In this document: one piece after another, positions 1 to 8,619 of the stretch
Position numbering within the stretch: position 1 is the stretch's first letter
How the letters are laid out: every line of letters begins with the position of its first letter
Assembly (NCBI GenBank): GCA_964472855.1
Contig: CAYYMJ010000011.1
Span: forward strand, 1 to 64,000
Source of the DNA: Tranquillimonas sp964472855
GTDB taxonomy: Bacteria; Pseudomonadota; Alphaproteobacteria; Rhodobacterales; Rhodobacteraceae
DNA length: 64,000 bases
Direction of reading: 5' to 3'
Notes under the pieces: model-generated
What the model was told of the DNA's origin: nothing
Database searches by the model: none
Seen by the model: the letters and a program-made list of their open reading frames with translations, nothing else
Made by a program: the position numbers and the translations under genes

Positions 1-30
1 CGCGGCCAGAAGGGCGCCGCTAACGCGCAC
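1..30 (-). CDS. Start of a possible exported protein (truncated by window edge)
   Basis: A GTG codon at 30-28 on the minus strand opens a frame that runs off the window edge and reads V-R-V-S-G-A-L-L-A-A. It begins inside the end of the preceding permease gene, overlapping it by 11 bp, as expected for a translationally coupled operon member. The residues look like the start of a signal peptide. ABC exporters of this kind are often followed by a gene for an exported lipocalin-like (AttH) or lipoprotein partner, but ten residues cannot show which. Low confidence. Confidence 0.3.
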   Translation of the reverse strand, partial: MRVSGALLAA

Positions 31-2404
31 TGGAGAACACCTGCAACAGCGCCGCCGGCGACAGCCGCGCGATGGCCAGCGCCGGCCAGGCGGCAGCGGC
101 TGTGGCCGCCAGCATGGCCAGCCCGGCAAGGCGCAGCCAGTCACCGGGGAACAATTGCATCGGGATGCGCCAGCCGAAGGCTTCGACATTGACCAGCGCC
201 AGCAGCAGCCAGGCCAGCACCAGCCCGACCGGCAGCGCCAGCGCCAGCGTCAGCCCGGCCAGCACCAGCGCCCGCATCAGTTCGAACAGCGACAGCCGCC
301 GCCGGGTCACGCCCGCCGCCCAGACCGGCGCCAACTGCGGAATGCGCAGGCCCGACAGCGTCAGCAGGCTGAACAGCATCGCCAGCGCCGCGACCCCCAT
401 GGTCAGCACGTTCAGTGCCGCGGTCACGGCGAATGTGCGTTCGAATATCTGCAACGAAAACGCCTTCAGCGACGCCTGATCGACCATGGCCTCGCCGCTC
501 AGCCCGAATTCGGCCCGCAGCGCCGCCCGCAGGGCCGGCAGGCCGGCCGGGGCGATGCGCACGCCCATGCGCCGGCGGTCGGCACCGGGAAAGCGGCGCA
601 GGAATGCCTCTTGCCCCAGGATGATCTGGGCTTGGTTGTTTCCATAGTCGCTGTAAACGCCCAGCACCGGCGCGCGCCAGCCCGCCAGGTCGACCGTCGC
701 GCCCACCCACAGGTCGCGCCGCCGGGCCAACTGTTCGTTGACCAGCACGCCGTCGCCCGCCGCCAGCCGGTCCCAGACGCGGGCGTCGGCCTGCAACAGC
801 GGCCAGTGGTCGCGATAGGTCGCGTGGTCGGCGACGCCGAAGATGTCGGCAGGCAGGCCGCCCACCCGCGACTGCACCGACCAGATCGGCAGCACGGCAT
901 CCACCCGGGGCTTCAGCCACTGGGCAATGGCAGCAGCTTGCCGGGCATCGGCGGCGCGGATATAAAGCTCGGACGCCAGCCGCTGGTCGAGGTAACCGGC
1001 AAAGGTGGCGCGAAAGCTCTGCACCATCGACCCCACGCCCACATTCGCCGCCAGGGCCAGCATCAGCGCCATCAGCGCCAGCGACAGACCGCGCAACCCG
1101 TGCTGGGCGTCGGCCCAGAACCAGCGCGCCAGCGGGGTGCGGGCGCGGGCGCCGGCAAGGCGCAGCGCGACCGCCAGCAGCATCGGCAGCGCCAGCGCCG
1201 CCCCCAGCAACAAGGCCGCCAGCACTGCGAAGGCGGCCAGAAGCCCGCTGCCCAACCAGAAAACCCCCGCCGCCAACCCGATCAGGCCACAGGCCGCCAG
1301 TGCCTGCAACCGGATCGCCCGGTCCGAGGCCATGGCCCAGGCGCGCGGCCGGGCCGGGGCCAGCACCGACAGATGCGCCAGTTGCCAGACCGAGCCTGCG
1401 CCAGCCACCAGCGCCCCGGCCAGCGCGATACCCAGACCACCGGCCAGCCAGCCCGGCGCAAGGTGCAACTCGCCCGAAACCGGCGCTCCGAAAACGCCGC
1501 GCAAGGTGGCCGAGATATCCGGCATCAGCGCCGCCGCCACCAGCCAGCCCAGAAACACGCCCAGACCCCCCGCGACCGCCGCCAACAGCAGAAGTTCGGC
1601 CATAAGCAGCGCAATCAGGTGGCGCAGGGGCAGGCCCAGCGCCCTGAGCGTGCGAAACATCGGCCGGCGCTGCTCGAACGCCAGCCCAACCGCGCCGCGC
1701 ACGATGAACAGGCCGACGACAAAGCTGAGCAGGCCAAAGGCGGTCAGGTTGAGGTGGAAACTGTCGGTCAGCCGGCCAAGGTCGCCGCCCGACGGCGGCG
1801 CCTCGATCACCAGGCGCGGAGCAATGTCGGCCAGCGCCGGGCGCCCCGGCGGCTGGCGGTCGGACAGCACCAGCGCGTCGATGGCGCCGGGCCGCGCCAA
1901 CAGGCCGCGCGCCACGTCGATATCGGCATAGACCGTGCCGTCGGGCAGGCCCGGCAACGCGGCGACGCCGCCTTGGCCGTCAAGCAGGGCTACGGTGGCT
2001 GGCGCGGCCAGAAGCTGGCCCTGAAGAAAGCCCATGTCGAACGAGGCTATGCCGTCGGCGACAGGCCCGCCCCGGGGCAGGGTGAAGGGGTCGATCCCGA
2101 CCAGACGCAAGGTGCCGCCGGTGCCGAAACTTCCCTCGACGATCGGGCTGACCAGCCAGCCGTTGCGGCGCAGGGTCAGAAAATCGGCCCCCGTCAGGGC
2201 GCCCGACACCGGCACGATGCGGGCAAGGCCCGGCCCGGCCAGCGTGCGCGCGGCGTTGTCATAACTGCTGCGCGCCTCGGCGTTGATGGCCTCGACCCCG
2301 GTCCACAGGGCGGTGGCCGCCGCCATGCCGGCGAGAAAGGCGAACAATTGCAGCGGGTGCCGCCGCCAATGGCTGAACAGCGCTTTCAGGCCCAGCCTCA
2401 GCAT
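20..2404 (-). CDS. ABC transporter permease, FtsX/MacB-like
   Basis: Integral inner-membrane permease of 794 residues. One hydrophobic segment near residues 15-40 precedes a large extracytoplasmic region. Membrane clusters follow at about 220-350 and 365-415, then a second soluble region around 450-640, and a final group of helices from about 655 to the end. This is the duplicated FtsX layout of the LolCE/MacB/AttFG exporters. Its ATG lies inside the end of the ATPase gene (ATGCTGA, 7-bp overlap), so the two form one transcription unit. Such pairs export lipoproteins, peptides or small hydrophobic compounds. The substrate cannot be read from the sequence. Confidence 0.85.
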   Translation of the reverse strand: MLRLGLKALFSHWRRHPLQLFAFLAGMAAATALWTGVEAINAEARSSYDNAARTLAGPGLARIVPVSGALTGADFLTLRRNGWLVSPIVEGSFGTGGTLRLVGIDPFTLPRGGPVADGIASFDMGFLQGQLLAAPATVALLDGQGGVAALPGLPDGTVYADIDVARGLLARPGAIDALVLSDRQPPGRPALADIAPRLVIEAPPSGGDLGRLTDSFHLNLTAFGLLSFVVGLFIVRGAVGLAFEQRRPMFRTLRALGLPLRHLIALLMAELLLLAAVAGGLGVFLGWLVAAALMPDISATLRGVFGAPVSGELHLAPGWLAGGLGIALAGALVAGAGSVWQLAHLSVLAPARPRAWAMASDRAIRLQALAACGLIGLAAGVFWLGSGLLAAFAVLAALLLGAALALPMLLAVALRLAGARARTPLARWFWADAQHGLRGLSLALMALMLALAANVGVGSMVQSFRATFAGYLDQRLASELYIRAADARQAAAIAQWLKPRVDAVLPIWSVQSRVGGLPADIFGVADHATYRDHWPLLQADARVWDRLAAGDGVLVNEQLARRRDLWVGATVDLAGWRAPVLGVYSDYGNNQAQIILGQEAFLRRFPGADRRRMGVRIAPAGLPALRAALRAEFGLSGEAMVDQASLKAFSLQIFERTFAVTAALNVLTMGVAALAMLFSLLTLSGLRIPQLAPVWAAGVTRRRLSLFELMRALVLAGLTLALALPVGLVLAWLLLALVNVEAFGWRIPMQLFPGDWLRLAGLAMLAATAAAAWPALAIARLSPAALLQVFSSAR

Positions 2405-3060
2405 GGGCCGATCACGCCCTGGCCCAGATGCAGGCGGCGCCCCATCATGGCGGCGACCCGGTCCGAGTGGGTCACGATGAACAGCGCCGCCCCGGTTTCC
2501 GACACCAGCTCGCGCAGGATGTCCATGACCTCGGTGGCGCTGGCTTCGTCAAGGTTGCCGGTGGGCTCGTCCGCCAGAATAAGGCGCGGGCGCCCGGCCA
2601 GCGCCCGGCCGATGGCGACGCGCTGCTGCTGACCGCCTGACAGTTGTTCGGGGAAGTGCCGCAAATGACCGGCCAGCCCCAGCCGGTTGGCCAGTGTGGC
2701 GGCCCAGGCGGCATCGTGGCGGCCGGCCAGTTCGGCCTGAAACGACAGGTTCGCGGCCACTGGCAGGCTGGGGATCAGGTTGTACTGCTGAAAGACCAGC
2801 CCGATGGCGCTGCGCCGCAGACCCGCGCGCACCCGGTCGCTGGCGCGGGCCATGTCCTGACCATCAAACATCACGGCGCCGCTGTCGGGCATTTCCAGCC
2901 CGCCGAGAATATGCAGAAGCGTGCTTTTGCCCGACCCGCTTTCCCCGCTTAACGCCACGGTTTCCCCGGCGTCCACGGTCAGCGAGACGCCGGCCAGAAC
3001 CGTGGTGCCGTCAAAGCCTTTGCTGATGTTGCGGGCCTCTAGCAATGGCACCCCGTGCAT
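2398..3060 (-). CDS. ABC transporter ATP-binding protein, LolD/MacB-type
   Basis: Cytoplasmic ATPase of 220 residues, typical for the LolD family. The Walker A stretch GESGSGKST lies near residues 39-47, the signature LSGGQQQR near 140, and Walker B LILADEPT directly after it. It energises the FtsX-type permease encoded by the overlapping downstream gene. The start at 3060 gives MHGVPLLEARNISKGF, a normal beginning for the family. No substrate-binding protein gene is present, which fits an exporter rather than an importer. Confidence 0.88.
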   Translation of the reverse strand: MHGVPLLEARNISKGFDGTTVLAGVSLTVDAGETVALSGESGSGKSTLLHILGGLEMPDSGAVMFDGQDMARASDRVRAGLRRSAIGLVFQQYNLIPSLPVAANLSFQAELAGRHDAAWAATLANRLGLAGHLRHFPEQLSGGQQQRVAIGRALAGRPRLILADEPTGNLDEASATEVMDILRELVSETGAALFIVTHSDRVAAMMGRRLHLGQGVIGPC

Positions 3061-3079
3061 GGCGCTGTGAACCGGCGGT

Positions 3080-3574
3080 TCAGTGCGCCTCGAACCGTCC
3101 GTATTTTCCCGACGAGAATATCAGCGGTTCGCCCTTGCGGAAACCGGCGCTGAGCACCCGGCCAACGATAATCGCGTGATCGCCGCCGTCATGCAGGTCG
3201 TGCTGCACACAGACGAACCGGGCCAGGCAGCCCTCCAGCAGCGGCACCGCGCCGGGGCCTTCGGTCCAGTCGAACTGTTCGAAGCCCGTGCTTTGGCGAG
3301 CGAAATTGTCTGACACGGCGCGCTGGTCGTCGCCAAGGATGTGAATGGCAAAGTGGCTGGCGCGGGTGAAGGCGGGAAAGCGGGCCGAGGTGCGGGCCGG
3401 CGACCACAGAACCAGCGGCGGATCAAGCGAGACCGACGAAAAGCTGTTGGCAGTTATGCCCAGCGGGCCTTCTTCGCCATGGGCGGTAACTACGGTGATC
3501 CCGGTCGCAAACCGGCTTAGCGCGTCGCGCAGCTTGCGCCCGCTTTCGGCGTCCGGTTCGAAATGATCGGCCAT
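3080..3574 (-). CDS. Flavin reductase-like FMN-binding protein
   Basis: A 164-residue protein of the flavin reductase family, the small component that uses NAD(P)H to supply reduced flavin to a partner oxygenase. The family core is visible: FATGITVVTAHG near residues 22-33, GITANSFSSVSLDPPL near 39-54, and the C-terminal HAIIVGRVL. It lies 19 bp from the ABC ATPase gene and 24 bp downstream of the aldo/keto reductase gene on the same strand, so it is probably co-transcribed with the reductase. The divergent Rieske oxygenase about 1.1 kb away is a possible recipient of electrons, although Rieske oxygenases usually use their own FNR-type reductase. Partner unknown. Confidence 0.82.
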   Translation of the reverse strand: MADHFEPDAESGRKLRDALSRFATGITVVTAHGEEGPLGITANSFSSVSLDPPLVLWSPARTSARFPAFTRASHFAIHILGDDQRAVSDNFARQSTGFEQFDWTEGPGAVPLLEGCLARFVCVQHDLHDGGDHAIIVGRVLSAGFRKGEPLIFSSGKYGRFEAH

Positions 3575-3598
3575 GATCGGTCTCCTGCGCTGCCGCCC

Positions 3599-4492
3599 CT
3601 AGGGAATTTCGTGGCCCATGGCCAGCTGATAGAGGCGGAACCAGTCCTGCCGGTCGATGCCGACGTGTGTCGCTTCGGACAGCCGGGCGATTCGTTCAAG
3701 ATTGTTTGTGCCCAGAACCGGCAGAATTCTGGCCGGATGGGCCAGGATCCAGGCCACGGCCACCGCGGCCCGGTCCACGCCCTCGCGCGCGGCGATCTCG
3801 TCCATCGCGGCGGCCAGCCCGTCTGGCGCATTGGCCATCAGGGTGCCGCCGCCCAGCGGCGACCAGGCCATGGGCGCCATGGCCCGCGTTTGCATATCGG
3901 CGATGTCGCCATTGGTAAACGGCACCGTGTGGCCAAGCCCCAGCTGAATCTGGTTGCTGGCGATCGGGGCGGCCATGGCCGATTGCAGCAGCGCGCAATC
4001 ATGGGGCCGAAAATTCGACACCCCCACCGCGCGCACCTTGCCCGCGTCGACCAGATCGTCCAGCGCGCGACCGGTTTCGCCATGGTCCATGAAGGGATCG
4101 GGACGGTGGATCAGCAACAGGTCGATGGCCTCGATCCCCATCAGCGCCAGCGAATTGTCAACCGACGCCATGATATGCGCTCGGCTGGTGTCATAGTGCT
4201 TGACCCGCGCGTCGGCAAAGCGGCCGGCCGGAAACACGATGCCGCATTTTGTGACGATCTCGATCCGGTCTTTCAGCCGGGGCGCCGATTTCAGGGCGCG
4301 GCCCAACAGCGCCTCGGACGTGAAGCCGCCATAGACGGCGGCCTGATCGAGGCTGGTGATCCCCTGTTCAAGGCAGCTTTCGATCTTGGCCTGCACGTGG
4401 GCGTCGGACGTGTCATCATCGTCGGTCAGCCGCCACAGCCCGTAGACCAGGCGCGAAAGCGTCACCCCGCCAGCCAGTTTTACACGTTCCAT
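3599..4492 (-). CDS. Aldo/keto reductase
   Basis: NAD(P)H-dependent oxidoreductase of 297 residues with the (beta/alpha)8 aldo/keto reductase fold, closest in feel to the YdhF group. Elements of the catalytic tetrad are visible: Asp and Tyr in SLDQAAVYGG (about 47-56), Lys in IVTKCG (near 79), and His in LLIHRPDP (about 126-133). The cofactor-binding end shows VGVSNF and AWILAHPARILPVLGT. It is divergent from the Rieske oxygenase gene, with a 176-bp shared promoter region, and runs toward the flavin reductase gene. The substrate is not apparent. Confidence 0.85.
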   Translation of the reverse strand: MERVKLAGGVTLSRLVYGLWRLTDDDDTSDAHVQAKIESCLEQGITSLDQAAVYGGFTSEALLGRALKSAPRLKDRIEIVTKCGIVFPAGRFADARVKHYDTSRAHIMASVDNSLALMGIEAIDLLLIHRPDPFMDHGETGRALDDLVDAGKVRAVGVSNFRPHDCALLQSAMAAPIASNQIQLGLGHTVPFTNGDIADMQTRAMAPMAWSPLGGGTLMANAPDGLAAAMDEIAAREGVDRAAVAVAWILAHPARILPVLGTNNLERIARLSEATHVGIDRQDWFRLYQLAMGHEIP

Positions 4493-4668
4493 GCCCGCTC
4501 CTTCGCGACCGCTGCGGCGGCCATGCTAGGGTGGGCGCGCGTTGCGCGAAAGCCACCGGCGGCGCGGAATCGCTGCGAAATGCCGAATTGCGACAGGGCG
4601 CGCCGCGTCTGGGCGATCACCGTCGCCGCCATGGCTCATTGTGGCAAGGTCAACCCAAGAGCGTGCCC

Positions 4669-5823
4669 ATGACGAACATATCCGACGTTCTCAAACCCAT
4701 CGAAATTGCCCACGGCCTGCCCAACGAGGCCTATATCAGCGATACGGCCTATGCGACCGAGCGTGACAGCGTCGTCTTTGCCGGCTGGGCCGGGCTGACG
4801 GTTGCCGCCAACGTGCCCGCCGCCGGCGACGCGCTGCCCATCGACTTCATGGGTATGCCGCTGTTGGTGGTGCGCGGGCGTGACCAACAGGTGCGGGTGT
4901 TCCAGAATACCTGCCGCCATCGCGGCATGATCCTGGTGTCCGAGCCGACGAAGGTGGGCGGCGTGATCCGCTGCCCCTATCATTCCTGGTGCTATTCCCA
5001 CGACGGCCGGCTGGTTACCACGCCGCATGTCGGCGGGCCCGGCACCAATACCGCTGACGGGGTCGACCGTGACACTCTGGGGCTGATCGAGATCCACAGC
5101 CACGTCTGGCGCGACATTGTGTTTGTCAACATCTCGGGCGACGCGCCGGCGTTTGCCGACCATGCCGCCGACCTGATCGCGCGCTGGTCCGAGTTCGAGG
5201 ACAAGCCACTGGTGCATGGCGGCGCCGATTCCCGGCTGACCTTTGACATTGCCTGCAACTGGAAGCTTGCGGTCGAGAACTATTGCGAAAGCTATCACCT
5301 GCCGTGGGTGCATCCGGGGCTGAACAGCTATTCACGGCTGGAAGATCACTACCATATCGAGGCCGACGACCGCTTTGCCGGGCAGGGCACGCTGGTTTAC
5401 CGCCCGACGCTGGGCGACGGCGGCCACGCCTTTCCGGATTTTGCCGGTCTGTCCGACAAGTGGGACAGCGGCGCCGAATATATCGCGCTGTTTCCCAACG
5501 TGCTGCTGGGCGTGCATCGCGACCATGCCTTTGTCATCATCCTGCAACCCATGGGCCCGGAACGCACCATCGAACATGTCGAGCTTTACTATGCCGACGA
5601 TGCGGTCGCGGGCGAGGGTGCGCGCGCGCTGCGCGAGACCAATGCCGCGATGTGGAAAGAGGTGTTCGCCGAGGATGTCTTCGTCGTCGAGGGCATGCAG
5701 AAGGGGCGTCACGGCCGCTTTTTCGATGGCGGCAAATTCAGCCCGGTGATGGATAACCCCACGCATTGCTTTCACAAATGGGTCGCGCGCCGGTTGCCGG
5801 AAACGGCGCTGGCCGCCGAATGA
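4669..5823 (+). CDS. Rieske [2Fe-2S] oxygenase, alpha subunit
   Basis: Oxygenase component of 384 residues. The Rieske cluster ligands are seen as CRHRG (Cys82, His84) and CPYHSW (Cys102, His105). The mononuclear iron site is in the stretch ENYCESYHLPWVHPGL (His210 and His215), with the acidic ligand expected near residues 340-350. The ATG at 4669 was preferred over upstream in-frame codons because the protein then starts with an ordinary family N-terminus. No reductase or ferredoxin gene is adjacent. Downstream lie two FAD/GcvT dehydrogenases of the dimethylglycine/sarcosine type, so the likely role is oxidative N-demethylation (compare glycine betaine or stachydrine demethylases) rather than aromatic-ring attack. 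That substrate assignment is inference. Confidence 0.85.
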   Translation: MTNISDVLKPIEIAHGLPNEAYISDTAYATERDSVVFAGWAGLTVAANVPAAGDALPIDFMGMPLLVVRGRDQQVRVFQNTCRHRGMILVSEPTKVGGVIRCPYHSWCYSHDGRLVTTPHVGGPGTNTADGVDRDTLGLIEIHSHVWRDIVFVNISGDAPAFADHAADLIARWSEFEDKPLVHGGADSRLTFDIACNWKLAVENYCESYHLPWVHPGLNSYSRLEDHYHIEADDRFAGQGTLVYRPTLGDGGHAFPDFAGLSDKWDSGAEYIALFPNVLLGVHRDHAFVIILQPMGPERTIEHVELYYADDAVAGEGARALRETNAAMWKEVFAEDVFVVEGMQKGRHGRFFDGGKFSPVMDNPTHCFHKWVARRLPETALAAE

Positions 5824-6065
5824 CACCACGGTCGCCGGACAGTGACGCAGCACTTGATGCGGCGCTGCTGGCGGCCCACGAAATCGGCGATCCGGCGGCG
5901 CTGGCCGGCCTCTACGGCCGCGCCGCCGACCGGGCCCATGCCGCCGGCAACATCGACGCCGGCTGTTTCTTCGACACCCAGGCCATGGTTTTCGCGCTGG
6001 TCGCTGGCATCGGCGGCGCAGACAGGCATCATGCACGTCTGAAACGGCACGGGCGCGACCGCTAG
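5820..6065 (+). CDS. Small hypothetical protein coupled to the Rieske oxygenase gene
   Basis: An 81-residue, alanine-rich, probably helical protein with no domain I recognise. Its ATG overlaps the oxygenase stop codon (ATGA), which supports it as a real, translationally coupled gene. A phrase such as HEIGDPAALAGLYGRAADRA resembles a short TPR-like helical pair, and a single Cys lies in GCFFDTQAM. Its TAG stop (6063-6065) lies within the CTAG at the left end of the 132-bp repeat element, so the original C-terminus may have been altered when the element arrived. It may be an accessory or assembly protein for the oxygenase; function unknown. Confidence 0.55.
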   Translation: MTPRSPDSDAALDAALLAAHEIGDPAALAGLYGRAADRAHAAGNIDAGCFFDTQAMVFALVAGIGGADRHHARLKRHGRDR

Positions 6066-6193
6066 TGGATCGACCGAAACATTTGAATCCTGCCGCCGGG
6101 CGGAGGCTTTGACCATAAACCATTCAAATGTTTTGATTAGTTGATGCATAGTGAAAATACTGGTGGCCCGAAACGTCAGATTCGATCCACTAG
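6062..6193. mobile_element. 132-bp inverted-repeat element (MITE-like), copy 1
   Basis: The segment is bounded by perfect 12-bp inverted ends, CTAGTGGATCGA at 6062 and TCGATCCACTAG ending at 6193. If CTAG is the duplicated target, the terminal repeat is the inner 8 bp. An internal perfect 12-bp inverted repeat, AAACATTTGAAT (6077-6088) and ATTCAAATGTTT (6122-6133), would fold into a second stem around a CCGCC/GGCGG hairpin. A copy of identical length and about 91% identity lies at 55947-56078. No transposase is encoded. The left end supplies the stop codon of the preceding small gene, and the right end abuts the ribosome-binding site of the next gene. Confidence 0.75.
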
Positions 6194-6203
6194 GGAGGGT
6201 GGC

Positions 6204-8615
6204 ATGAAAACGCAGGCACGGGTGGTGGTGATCGGCGGCGGCGTGGTCGGATGCTCGGTCCTGTATCACCTGACCAAAATGGGCTGGTCCGACGTGATGC
6301 TGGTCGAGCGATCCGAGTTGACCAGCGGCTCGACATGGCACGCCGCCGGCGGCTTTCACACCCTCAATTCCGACACCAACATGGCCGCGCTGCAGGGCTA
6401 TACCATCCGGCTTTACCGCGAACTGGAACAGCTGACGGGCATGTCCTGCGGCCTGCACCATGTTGGCGGCGTCACCATCGCCGACAATCAAGACCGGCTG
6501 GACATGCTGGTCGCCGAGCGGGCCAAGCACCGATATATGGGGCTGGAGACCGAGATTCTGGGCCCCGACGAGATCAGGCAGATCGCGCCGGTAACAAATG
6601 TCGACGGCATTCTTGGTGGGCTTTACGACCCGCTCGACGGGCATCTCGACCCGTCGGGCACCACCCACGCCTATGCCCGGGCCGCGCGCGTGAACGGTGC
6701 GGTGATCGAGACCCGCTGCATGGTGCACGAGACCAATCCGCGCGGCGACGGCACATGGGACGTGGTAACCGACAAGGGCACGGTAATTGCCGAGCACATC
6801 GTCAATGCCGCCGGTCTGTGGGCGCGCGAAGTGGCTGAAATGGCGGGGCTTTACCTGCCGCTGCACCCGATGGAGCACCAGTATCTGGTTACCGAGGATC
6901 TGCCCGAGATCACCAGCCGCGACCGCGAACATCCCCACGTGATGGACCCGGCGGGCGAAAGCTATCTGCGGCAGGAAGGCCGGGGGCTGTGCATCGGGTT
7001 TTACGAACAGACCTGCCGGCCATGGGCGGTCGGGGGCACAAGCTGGGACTTTGGCCGCGACCTGCTGCCCGACAATCTGGACAAGATCGAAGCGTCGGTC
7101 GCCTTTGCCTATCGCCGCTTTCCGGTGCTGCAAACCGCCGGGGTCAAGCGGGTGATCCACGGGCCGTTTACCTTTGCGCCCGACGGTAACCCGCTGGTCG
7201 GCCCGGTGCCGGGGCTGCGCGGATACTGGTCGGCCTGCGCGGTGATGGCCGGGTTTTCGCAAGGCGGCGGTGTCGGCAAGGCGTTGGCCGAGTGGATGGT
7301 TGACGGCGAGCCCGAGAACGATGTTTTCGCCATGGACGTGGCCCGCTTTGGCGACTGGACCGGCCCGGCCTGGACCCGGCTGAAGGTGACCGAGAACTAT
7401 CAGCGGCGGTTCTCGATTTCCTATCCGAACGAAGAATTGCCAGTGGGCCGCCCGCTGAAGACCACGCCGGCCTATGGCATCTGGGATGCGCAGCGCGCGG
7501 TGTTTGGTTCGGCCTATGGCATGGAAAACGTGAACTATTTCGCGCCCGAGGGCGACCAGCGGTTCGAGGTGCCGTCATTCCGCCGCTCGAACGCCTTTGC
7601 CGCTGTGGGGGGGGAATGCCACGCCGTGCGCACCGCTGTCGGCATCAACGAGATCCACAATTTCGGCAAATACCTGGTCGAGGGCCCCGAAGCGGTGGCC
7701 TGGCTGAACCGGATCATGGCCAACCGCGTGCCCGGCGTGGGCCGCATGGCGCTGACGGCGATGCTCAGCCGGCGCGGCAAGATCATCGGCGACTTTACGA
7801 TGATGCGGCTTGATATCGAAAAAGTGCAACTGACGGCAAGCTATTCGGCGCAGGCCTTCCACATGCGCTGGTTCCTTGAACATCAGGTTCCCGGCGTAAC
7901 CATCCGCAATATCTCGGATGACCTGATCGGCTTTCAGATCGCCGGCCCCCGGGCCCGCGATGTACTGAAGGCCGCGATCGGGCCTGAAAGTGCGATTTCT
8001 GATATTCCGTTTCTGTCGGTCGCGGCGGCCAGTCTCGGTCATGTCCCGGTCACGGTGGCGCGCGTCAGCTATACCGGCGACCTTGGTTACGAGGTGTATT
8101 GCGCCCGCGAACATCAGGTCGCGCTTTACCACGCGCTGGCCGTGGCCGGCGCGCCGCACGCCATGCGCCCCTTCGGGATGCGGGCCATGATGTCGCTGCG
8201 GCTTGAGAAATCCTTTGGCTCGTGGATGGCCGAATACCGCCCCGACTATGTTCCGGCCGAAACAGGGCTCGACCGCTTCATGTCCTTGACCAAGAACGAC
8301 TTTATCGGCCGTGACGCGGCACTGGCCGCGCGCGATACCCCGCCGCCACGCCACCTGACCACCTTTGTCGTCGACGCGGACGACGCCGATGTCGTGGCTT
8401 ACGAACCCATCTTCGACGGCGACACCGTGGTCGGCTTTTGCACCTCGGGCGGCTTCGCCCATTTTGCCGGCAAATCGGTCGCAATCGGCTTTCTGCCCAC
8501 CGAGCGCATCGCCGACGGCGCGACCTTTGACATCGAAATTCTCGGCACCCGGCGCCGTGCCACGGTTCACCAGACGCCGCTGTTCGACGCGGACGCGACA
8601 AGAATGAAAGGTTAG
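6204..8615 (+). CDS. FAD-dependent dehydrogenase with GcvT domain (dimethylglycine/sarcosine dehydrogenase family), paralog 1
   Basis: An 803-residue two-domain enzyme. The N-terminal part is a DAO-fold FAD domain starting VVVIGGGVVGCSVLYHL. It carries SGSTWHAAGG, whose His corresponds to the covalent FAD site of dimethylglycine and sarcosine dehydrogenases. A central FAO_M-type region precedes a C-terminal GcvT/folate-binding domain from about residue 460. The family oxidises N-methyl amines and can pass the one-carbon unit to tetrahydrofolate. The start at 6204 is preceded by GGAGGG, directly after the repeat element. Four bases separate it from a tandem paralog. With the Rieske oxygenase upstream, it could act on successive demethylation products. 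Exact substrate unknown. Confidence 0.82.
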   Translation: MKTQARVVVIGGGVVGCSVLYHLTKMGWSDVMLVERSELTSGSTWHAAGGFHTLNSDTNMAALQGYTIRLYRELEQLTGMSCGLHHVGGVTIADNQDRLDMLVAERAKHRYMGLETEILGPDEIRQIAPVTNVDGILGGLYDPLDGHLDPSGTTHAYARAARVNGAVIETRCMVHETNPRGDGTWDVVTDKGTVIAEHIVNAAGLWAREVAEMAGLYLPLHPMEHQYLVTEDLPEITSRDREHPHVMDPAGESYLRQEGRGLCIGFYEQTCRPWAVGGTSWDFGRDLLPDNLDKIEASVAFAYRRFPVLQTAGVKRVIHGPFTFAPDGNPLVGPVPGLRGYWSACAVMAGFSQGGGVGKALAEWMVDGEPENDVFAMDVARFGDWTGPAWTRLKVTENYQRRFSISYPNEELPVGRPLKTTPAYGIWDAQRAVFGSAYGMENVNYFAPEGDQRFEVPSFRRSNAFAAVGGECHAVRTAVGINEIHNFGKYLVEGPEAVAWLNRIMANRVPGVGRMALTAMLSRRGKIIGDFTMMRLDIEKVQLTASYSAQAFHMRWFLEHQVPGVTIRNISDDLIGFQIAGPRARDVLKAAIGPESAISDIPFLSVAAASLGHVPVTVARVSYTGDLGYEVYCAREHQVALYHALAVAGAPHAMRPFGMRAMMSLRLEKSFGSWMAEYRPDYVPAETGLDRFMSLTKNDFIGRDAALAARDTPPPRHLTTFVVDADDADVVAYEPIFDGDTVVGFCTSGGFAHFAGKSVAIGFLPTERIADGATFDIEILGTRRRATVHQTPLFDADATRMKG

Positions 8616-8619
8616 AGGC

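Noticed and set aside
6066..6193. Small protein encoded on the minus strand of the 132-bp element
   Set aside because: The frame is open in both copies, but there is no ribosome-binding site and about half of the differences change the residue, so coding is not supported by two copies alone.
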